NCBI RefSeq assembly: GCF_900104085.1
Contig: NZ_FNLD01000001.1
Coordinates: forward strand, 1,904,331 to 1,968,330
Direction of reading: 5' to 3'
From: Pseudoxanthomonas sp. CF125
GTDB lineage: Bacteria > Pseudomonadota > Gammaproteobacteria > Xanthomonadales > Xanthomonadaceae
Length of the DNA: 64,000 nucleotides
In this document: piece after piece, positions 58,233-64,000 of the stretch
Layout of the letters: each line of letters begins with the position of its first letter
Numbering within the stretch: the stretch's first letter is position 1
Position numbers and translations under genes: made by a program
Notes under the pieces: model-generated
Seen by the model: only the letters and a program-made list of their open reading frames with translations
What the model was told of the DNA's origin: nothing
The model's database searches: none

Positions 58233-58811
58233 TTACTCGGCCTTCGGCACGATCGCCTCGGTAGTGATGCGCAGCGACACTTCGTCGCTCACGTTCGGCA
58301 CATAGTTGCCCAGACCGAACTCGCTGCGCTTGACCGTCGCAGTGGCGTCGAAGCCGACCGCCGCGCGCTTGGCCAGCGGCTGCACGCCCGCCTTGTTCAA
58401 TTTGACGTCCAGCACCACCGGCTTGGTCACGCCCTTCACGGTCAGATCGCCGGTGACCTTCAGCTTGCCCTCGCCCGCAGCTTCCACCTTGGTGCTCTTG
58501 AAGGTGGCCGACGGATACTTGGCCGCATCGAACCAGTCGGCGCTGGTCAGATGATCGTAGAACTGGTCGGCCAGCGCGCTCAGCCCGGTCAGCGGCAGCG
58601 TGACCTGCACACTGGAAGCGGAAATCTTGTCGGCGTCATAGACGATCGTGCCGTCGGCCTGGCCGAAGTTCAGGCTCGGGTTGGAGAACCCGAAGTGGCT
58701 CCAGCTCGCCAGGACGTTGGTGTGGTTCGGGTCGATCTTGTAGGTGACCGGCGCGGCGAAAGCCGAACCGGCGAATGCGAACAGGGCGGCAACCAGCAGG
58801 GTCTTGCGCAT
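58233..58811 (-). CDS. YceI-family periplasmic lipid-binding protein
   Basis: It has 192 residues with a signal peptide (MRKTLLVAALFAFAGSAFA). The mature part is a lipocalin-like extended barrel: YKIDPNHTNVLASWSHFGFS, VTLPLTGLSALADQFYDHL, SADWFDAAKYPSATFKST, GDLTVKGVTKPVVLDVKLN and RSEFGLGNYVPNVSDEVSL. Members bind isoprenoid or polyprenyl lipids and respond to base or osmotic stress. AAGGAG lies 6 bases before the ATG. It follows the nitroreductase gene on the same strand by 61 bases and ends the transcript at a strong terminator. Confidence 0.95.
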   Translation of the reverse strand: MRKTLLVAALFAFAGSAFAAPVTYKIDPNHTNVLASWSHFGFSNPSLNFGQADGTIVYDADKISASSVQVTLPLTGLSALADQFYDHLTSADWFDAAKYPSATFKSTKVEAAGEGKLKVTGDLTVKGVTKPVVLDVKLNKAGVQPLAKRAAVGFDATATVKRSEFGLGNYVPNVSDEVSLRITTEAIVPKAE

Positions 58812-58872
58812 GGCGGATCTCCTTGGGGGTTTGGGTGGGATGGGAACAGAAAACGGGTTGGAACGGAGTGAA

Positions 58873-59463
58873 CTATTCGATGCGCGCGGCTTCGTCGAAG
58901 GACAGACGCGGCGAACGCGGAAACAGCCCGGCGGGGTCGCTGTAGCCCAGGTTCACCAGGAAGTTGGACTTGATGGTGGTGCCGGCGAAGAAGGCTTGGT
59001 CCACCTTGGCATTGTCGAAACCGGACATCGGCCCGGCACCCAGGCCCAGCGCGCGCGCCGCCAGGATCAGATAGGCGCCCTGCAGGCTGCCATTGCGGAA
59101 GGCGGCCTCGTGGCGATTCTCGCGCGGACCGTCGAACCAGGCTTTGGCGTCGGTGTGCGGAAACAGGTACGGCAGCTTCTCGTGGAAGTCTTCGTCGTAG
59201 GCCACGATCACGGTCACCGGTGCGATCATGGTCTTGGCCAGGTTGCCTTCGGACAGCGCGGGCCTGAGCTTTTCCTTGGCCTCGGGCGACTTCACGAACA
59301 CGAAGCGTCCCGGCGACATGTTGGCCGAGGTCGGGCCCCATTTCAGCAGGTCGTACAGCGCATGCAGCTGCGCATCCTCGACCGGGCGGTCCTGGAAGGC
59401 ATTCTGGGTGCGCGCGGTACGGAACAGCTGGTCCAGCGCGTTGTCGTTCAAGACGTCTGACAT
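58873..59463 (-). CDS. Nitroreductase-family protein, RutE-like malonic semialdehyde reductase
   Basis: This FMN-dependent oxidoreductase has 196 residues. FMN-binding segments [11 protein letters not shown] (N-terminal Arg), [40 protein letters not shown] and [19 protein letters not shown] match the RutE/HadB group (malonic semialdehyde reductase). The rest of the rut pathway is not in the window, so a general NADH:flavin or quinone role is as likely. AAGGATG precedes the ATG. It probably shares a transcript with YceI. Confidence 0.88.
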   Translation of the reverse strand: MSDVLNDNALDQLFRTARTQNAFQDRPVEDAQLHALYDLLKWGPTSANMSPGRFVFVKSPEAKEKLRPALSEGNLAKTMIAPVTVIVAYDEDFHEKLPYLFPHTDAKAWFDGPRENRHEAAFRNGSLQGAYLILAARALGLGAGPMSGFDNAKVDQAFFAGTTIKSNFLVNLGYSDPAGLFPRSPRLSFDEAARIE

Positions 59464-59609
59464 GTCACATCCTTGGAGGGTGCAAGTAGTTCAAAGGATT
59501 CGCGGGCAGCGCAAATCGAGGCGCGCAGTGTAGAGTGTCCCGGTAATGGCAACATCCGGCCAGTTCGGAACGGATTGTTTTAGTTTCTGGAACAAAGTCC
59601 CGCAGACCC

Positions 59610-60560
59610 ATGGATTCGACACAGCTCTGGACCCTTACCGACGGTCATGCAGGAAACCGCCGCCAGGCCGACGCACTGGCCGCGGCCCTGGATTGCGGGC
59701 CTGCCCAGGACTGGCGGTTGCAACCGAGGTTGCCCTGGAGCGTGTCGGCGCCGCGCAGCTTCGCCGGCGCCGAGCATGCCTTCGGAGCGGCGTTCGCGCA
59801 GGCGCTGGCGCGGCCACCGCGGCTGGCCATCGGCTGCGGCCGCCAGGCGGCGCTGGCCACGCGGCTGCTGCGCGAACGCGGCAGCAAGGCGGTGCAGATT
59901 CTCGATCCGCGCATCAACACCCAATACTGGGATCTGGTCGTCGCTCCCGAGCACGACCTCTTGCGAGGCGACAACGTCATCACCCTGCTGGGCAGCCTGA
60001 ATCCGGTCGATGACGCATGGCTGGCGCAGGCGCGCGCGACATTCGCCTGGTTCGCGGAATTTCCGCAACCGCGTACTGCGGTGTTGTTGGGCGGTTCCAG
60101 CACACATGCGCGGTTCGATCGCAGCGCATTCGAAGTGCTGGCCTCGAAGCTTGAAGTCGCCCTGGCGCGCGAAGGCGGCAGCGTGATGATCACTACTTCG
60201 CGGCGTACGCCTGCCGATCTGATCGCCGCCCTGCGCCACCGCTACGTGGAAACGCCCGGCGTGGTCTGGTGCGGGGAAGACGATGGCGCCAATCCCTACG
60301 AGGGCCTGCTGGCGTGGGCCGACCGCATCGTATGCTCACCGGATTCGGTGAACATGGTGTCCGAAGCCTGCGCGACGAAGGCGCCGGTGTTCGTATTCGA
60401 TCCGGTGCGCGTCAGCGGAAGGCCACGCAGGTTCCTGGATTCGCTGCTGGCCCATGGCCGCATCCGCGCGATGGATACGCAGCTGGCGCCATTCGAGGCC
60501 GAACCGCTGCGCGAAACCGCGCGCGTGGCGGCGCTGGTGCGCGAGCGTCTGTCCCTTTAA
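59610..60560 (+). CDS. ELM1-family (GT-B-like) protein
   Basis: It has 316 residues. Landmarks are LWTLTDGHAGNRRQADALAA near the start, AIGCGRQAALATRLLRERG, QILDPRINTQYWDLVVAPEH, TAVLLGGSSTHARF, VMITTSRRTPADLIAALRHR and DRIVCSPDSVNMVSEACATKA. These define the ELM1 family, named after a plant mitochondrial fission factor, with a GT-B-like fold related to lipid-A-disaccharide and Kdo-type glycosyltransferases. In bacteria its function is not established; an envelope role is plausible near LPS genes. It diverges from the nitroreductase gene and is followed by an inverted repeat, family I. Confidence 0.88.
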   Translation: MDSTQLWTLTDGHAGNRRQADALAAALDCGPAQDWRLQPRLPWSVSAPRSFAGAEHAFGAAFAQALARPPRLAIGCGRQAALATRLLRERGSKAVQILDPRINTQYWDLVVAPEHDLLRGDNVITLLGSLNPVDDAWLAQARATFAWFAEFPQPRTAVLLGGSSTHARFDRSAFEVLASKLEVALAREGGSVMITTSRRTPADLIAALRHRYVETPGVVWCGEDDGANPYEGLLAWADRIVCSPDSVNMVSEACATKAPVFVFDPVRVSGRPRRFLDSLLAHGRIRAMDTQLAPFEAEPLRETARVAALVRERLSL

Positions 60561-60574
60561 TTGCTCTCTTTATT

Positions 60575-60680
60575 CCGTTCGTGGTGAGCCTGTCGAACCA
60601 CGCTCTTGGCGCATGGTTTCAGTTCGTGGCAAGTCATTCGCTCCGCGAAAAGCGTGGTTCGACAGGCTCACCACGAACGG
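60575..60680. repeat. Inverted pair of repeat family I
   Basis: CCGTTCGTGGTGAGCCTGTC with GAACCACGC faces GCGTGGTTCGACAGGCTCAC with CACGAACGG. A GTTCGTGGTGAGCCTGTCGA-type element of this kind is common in several bacterial genomes. It fills the space to glnE. Confidence 0.85.
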
Positions 60681-60681
60681 A

Positions 60682-63534
60682 TTACTGAATCGGTTGGCTG
60701 TCCGCTGCCAAGTCGAACCCCAGGCCATGGCGCGATACCTCCTCTCGCACCACCGCGCGCGCGGAAAGAGTGGCCTCGTTCTCAGGCAGCAGCCGCGGAC
60801 GCCGGTCCAGAGTGCAATTCAGCCCTTCTGACACGAAATATCCGTGGACGCGCAACAACGACTCCGCCTGCGTTTCGTCCATCGTGCCGGCCGCCCGCAG
60901 CGCGTCGATCAATCCTTGCGTATCGCGCGGACCCAGCAATGCCGCATGCGAGGAAGAATCCCGCAGCACCAGGAACTGCAGCAGGAATTCCAGATCGACC
61001 AGGCCGCCGGCGCCTTGCTTGAGGTCGAAGCGCGCCGCGTCGCTGCGGTCCAGTTCGGCGCGCATCTTCAAGCGCATGCTCCCTACTTCTTCCCGAAGCT
61101 TGCCGACATCGCGCGCTCGCGCCAGAGTCTGCGCGCGGATCGCCTCGAACTCCTCCAGCAACGATGCGTCGCCGGCGACGCCGCGTGCGCGCACCAGCGC
61201 CTGGTGCTCCCAGGTCCAGGCGCGTTCGCGTTGATAGTCGCGGTAACTGGACAGCGAAGAGACCAACAGTCCTTTCGCGCCGTCCGGCCGCAGGCGCACG
61301 TCCACCTCGTACAGGCGTCCGGCGCCGGTGGCCGCGCCCAACAAGGCCACCAGCTTCTGGGCCAGGCGCGCGTACCAGCGTCCGGCTTCCAAGGAACGGG
61401 CGCCGCTGGAAACGGCGGCAGCATCTGCGTCGAACAGGAACACCAGGTCCAGGTCGGAACCGAAGCCGAGCTCTTCGCCGCCCAGGCTGCCGTAACCGAT
61501 CACCGCGAAACGTCCGCCAGCGACTTCGCCATGCGCCGCCACCACTTCGGCTTGCGCCATGCGCAACACCACGCGCACCACTTCCTCGGCCAGCCACGCC
61601 AGCTGCCGGGCGCTGTCGCGCGCATTCTGGCGGCCGTCCAACGCCGCCAGCGCGATACGGAAGCTCAGCGCAAGGCGCTGCTCGTTGAGCGCGCGCAAAG
61701 CGGTTTCGGGATCTTCTTCCTGCAGCGCCGGCTCGCATTGACGGCGCATGACTGGGCGGTCCGGCATGGGCCCGCCGACGCGCGTGTCCAATAATTCGTC
61801 CAGTAGCAACGGATACAACGCCAGTCGTTCGGCCAGCAGCGCGCTGCGCGCGACCACGTCCACCAACCGGTTCAGGGCGCTGGGCTGCTCGTCGAGCAAG
61901 GCCAGATAACTGGCCCGGCGGAGGATCGCGCGCAGCAGCACCAGCAGGCGCTTGACCGCCGCATCGGGTTGCGAGGATCGCGCGGCGCCTTCGAGCAACG
62001 CCGGCAGCACGCGATCCAGCCGCGCGCGTGCGCCATCGGAAAGACCTAGCACCCCACTGGAATTGGCGAAGTCGCGCAGGGCCGCATCGGCGCTGGCCGG
62101 ATCGACGAATCCCGCCGCCGCCAATGCCTCCGCATCGCCCGCCCCCGGCAGCGCGCGCCAGTAAGCGGTCAGCACATCCGGCGTCGCATCGCGCTGGCGC
62201 GGTGCCAGCAACTGGCTGAATTCCGCAGCGACCCGCTCGCGTTGCACCGCAAGCGCCGCGTTCAATGCGCTCCAATCCTGATAGCCAAGGCCCCGTGCGA
62301 TGCGCGCGCGGTCCAACGCGTTTTCCGGCAAAGCATGGGTCTGCGCGTCGCGCAGCATCTGCAGCCGGTTCTCCAGTTTGCGCAGAAAACGGTAGGCGTG
62401 GATCAGCGCGTCTCCGTCCTCCTGCGATATCTGCCGCGCTTCCATCAGCGCGCGCAGTGCCGGAAGCAGGCGGCGCTCGCGCAATGCCGCTTCCCGCCCG
62501 CCATGGATCAGCTGCAGCGCCTGGGCCAGGAATTCGATCTCGCGAATGCCGCCCGGGCCGCGTTTGATGTCGTCGGCAAGCTCGCGGCGCGCGACTTCCG
62601 CGGCAATGGCGGCCTTCATGTCGCGCAGACCATCGAGCGCGGTGAAATCCAGATAGCGGCGATACACGAACGGCCGCAGCGTCTGCAGCCATTGTTCGCC
62701 CGCTTCTGTATCGCCAGCCACCGCGCGCGCCTTCAGCCACGCATAGCGTTCCCAATCGCGGCCTTCGCGCTGGAAGTACTGGTCCATGCCGGCGAAGGAA
62801 AGCGCCACCCTGCCTGCATTGCCGAACGGCCGCAGGCGCAGATCGACGCGATGGCTGAAGCCGTCGACGGTCGGTTCGTCCAGCAGCTTGGCCAGGCGCT
62901 GGCCCAGCCGTGCGAAATAGTCTTCGGCCGCCAGCGGACGCGCGCCATCGGATTCGCCGCCTTGCGGGTAGGCGTAGACCAGATCGATATCGGAGGAGAA
63001 ATTGAGTTCGCCGCCGCCCAGTTTCCCCAAGCCGAACACGACCAGCCTTTGCACGCTGCCGTCGGCTGCGCGCACCAGACCATGCCGTTGCGCGAATTCG
63101 GTTTCCAGCGCCTCCAGCGCCGTGCGCATGCAGTTCTCCGCCAGCCGCGTGCTGCCGGCGAGGATCGCGTCCACCTCGTCGAGCCCCAGCACGTCGCGCC
63201 AGACCATGCGGGTGGATTCGGCGGCGCGATAAAGGCGCAGTTGCTCCGGCCATGTCGCCGAATCATCTGTCGATAGCAGCGGCGGGGCGAGCGTTTCGGC
63301 GCCGTCGTCGCGCTTGAACGTGGCCAGCAATACGGGCTGCTTGCGCAGCGTCTCCAGTGCGAAATCGCTGGCGGCGATCACCTTGCCCACGCGTCCGGCG
63401 AATGCGGTGTCGTCCAGCAAAGCGGCCGCATCGGCCGAACGCGCGCGCAGGCTCGCCAAGCCGCGCTCGACCAGCGCCGCGATCGAGCCCGTTGTCTGCA
63501 TAGCATCGTTTCCCATGGCCGGCGATTGTGTCAT
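60682..63534 (-). CDS. glnE: Bifunctional glutamine synthetase adenylyltransferase/deadenylylase
   Basis: GlnE adds AMP to and removes it from glutamine synthetase in response to PII and glutamine. It has 950 residues from the ATG at 63534, which overlaps the LysR stop (ATGA). The deadenylylase nucleotidyltransferase core is [20 protein letters not shown] near residue 200; the adenylylase core is [20 protein letters not shown] near residue 680. Both carry the paired aspartates that bind metals. The central and C-terminal helical regions include [19 protein letters not shown] and [16 protein letters not shown]. Shorter starts (63516, 63501) are possible. Confidence 0.96.
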   Translation of the reverse strand: MTQSPAMGNDAMQTTGSIAALVERGLASLRARSADAAALLDDTAFAGRVGKVIAASDFALETLRKQPVLLATFKRDDGAETLAPPLLSTDDSATWPEQLRLYRAAESTRMVWRDVLGLDEVDAILAGSTRLAENCMRTALEALETEFAQRHGLVRAADGSVQRLVVFGLGKLGGGELNFSSDIDLVYAYPQGGESDGARPLAAEDYFARLGQRLAKLLDEPTVDGFSHRVDLRLRPFGNAGRVALSFAGMDQYFQREGRDWERYAWLKARAVAGDTEAGEQWLQTLRPFVYRRYLDFTALDGLRDMKAAIAAEVARRELADDIKRGPGGIREIEFLAQALQLIHGGREAALRERRLLPALRALMEARQISQEDGDALIHAYRFLRKLENRLQMLRDAQTHALPENALDRARIARGLGYQDWSALNAALAVQRERVAAEFSQLLAPRQRDATPDVLTAYWRALPGAGDAEALAAAGFVDPASADAALRDFANSSGVLGLSDGARARLDRVLPALLEGAARSSQPDAAVKRLLVLLRAILRRASYLALLDEQPSALNRLVDVVARSALLAERLALYPLLLDELLDTRVGGPMPDRPVMRRQCEPALQEEDPETALRALNEQRLALSFRIALAALDGRQNARDSARQLAWLAEEVVRVVLRMAQAEVVAAHGEVAGGRFAVIGYGSLGGEELGFGSDLDLVFLFDADAAAVSSGARSLEAGRWYARLAQKLVALLGAATGAGRLYEVDVRLRPDGAKGLLVSSLSSYRDYQRERAWTWEHQALVRARGVAGDASLLEEFEAIRAQTLARARDVGKLREEVGSMRLKMRAELDRSDAARFDLKQGAGGLVDLEFLLQFLVLRDSSSHAALLGPRDTQGLIDALRAAGTMDETQAESLLRVHGYFVSEGLNCTLDRRPRLLPENEATLSARAVVREEVSRHGLGFDLAADSQPIQ

Positions 63535-64000
63535 GCGCCGCGTCCGGCTTCGGCGAACGTTTCCACCAGCCAGTCGATGAACACCCGTACGCGCGGCGAC
63601 AGCTGGCGGTTGCGCGGATACAGCAGCGATACCGGCGAAGGCGCAGGCGGATACTCGGGCAATACTTCCACCAGCGTGCCGCGCTGCAGATCCGCTTCCA
63701 GGTTGTAGCGCGGCGCCTGGATCAATCCCAGCCCCAGCCGCGCTGCGGCGGAGTAGCTCTCGGCCCCCGTTACCGAAAGCGTGGCCGGCAAGGTCACGTT
63801 GCGTGCGATGCCGCCCCTGACGAATTCCAGAGGCAGCAATGCGCCGGTCGCCGAGGAACGGAAACCGACCATGCGGTGCCCGGCCAACGCCTCGATGCTG
63901 GCCGGCATGCCGAACTCGGCGAGATAGGCCGGCGAAGCGCAAGTCACTTCCGCCAGTGTCGCCACGCGCCGCGCCACCATGTCGGTGTCGCGGGGTTCGC
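63531..64000 (-). CDS. LysR-family regulator, C-terminal part (5' end outside window)
   Basis: The frame stays open to the right edge, and its visible 156 residues are the LysR substrate-binding domain: [79 protein letters not shown] and FIDWLVETF. The DNA-binding N-terminus lies beyond base 64000. The TGA overlaps the glnE ATG. The effector is unknown. The overlap suggests coupled translation, though LysR genes seldom precede glnE. Confidence 0.85.
   Translation of the reverse strand, partial: EPRDTDMVARRVATLAEVTCASPAYLAEFGMPASIEALAGHRMVGFRSSATGALLPLEFVRGGIARNVTLPATLSVTGAESYSAAARLGLGLIQAPRYNLEADLQRGTLVEVLPEYPPAPSPVSLLYPRNRQLSPRVRVFIDWLVETFAEAGRGA

Overview
The window looks like chromosomal DNA from a high-GC gammaproteobacterium of the Xanthomonadaceae (Lysobacter, Luteimonas or Pseudoxanthomonas type). 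The reasons are the gene order ilvC-ilvG-ilvM-ilvA-leuA-leuC-leuD-leuB with ilvD divergent, two paralogous large TonB-dependent receptors, a transmembrane winged-helix/beta-propeller regulator, a TPR-sulfotransferase, thiC behind a TPP riboswitch, and many GTAG-headed and other palindromic intergenic repeats. This assignment is an inference from gene content; no database was searched. I saw no rRNA, tRNA, CRISPR, prophage or insertion-sequence transposase.

Layout. 1-4.7 kb: end of a DUF2846-type protein, a small secreted protein, then the membrane proton-pumping pyrophosphatase hppA (with an OmpA-like tail) and the soluble pyrophosphatase ppa. 4.8-15.8 kb: a surface-uptake and regulation block with TonB receptor 1, an AraC regulator, a winged-helix/PD40 membrane regulator, a candidate small RNA, a TPR-sulfotransferase and TonB receptor 2. 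16-22.7 kb: a minus-strand operon (DUF4136 lipoprotein, tiny membrane protein, ion channel), thiC with its riboswitch, a CASTOR/POLLUX-type channel and a short accessory patch of unknown genes. 22.7-34.4 kb: the branched-chain amino-acid locus. ilvD points left. The long ilvC...leuB operon points right and starts with a 41-codon leader peptide holding seven consecutive Leu/Val/Ile codons, followed by a mutually exclusive antiterminator/terminator.

34.5-43.9 kb: single-gene units (M23 peptidase, cold-shock/DUF1294 membrane protein, glpK, S41 protease, a membrane-anchored zinc protease, a racemase, hsp20 with a heat-shock-like promoter and a possible RNA thermometer). 44-51.4 kb: an RND efflux pump with its membrane fusion lipoprotein, a divergent TetR repressor, a PCMT-like methyltransferase and tolC. 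51.5-57.4 kb: lipopolysaccharide genes (waaA, two lipid A-type acyltransferases, an O-antigen ligase-like protein, a glycosyltransferase and a zinc-finger protein). 57.4-64 kb: a dense repeat island, YceI, a nitroreductase, an ELM1-type protein, glnE and the 3' part of a LysR gene.

About nine families of short inverted repeats occupy much of the intergenic space. Each large gap in the ilv-leu operon holds a different family. One REP element is read in frame as the C-terminus of WaaA. The least explained parts are the receptor/regulator/sulfotransferase block, the 475-bp repeat island with a predicted three-way junction, the HppA-OmpA fusion, and the candidate small RNA and RNA thermometer.
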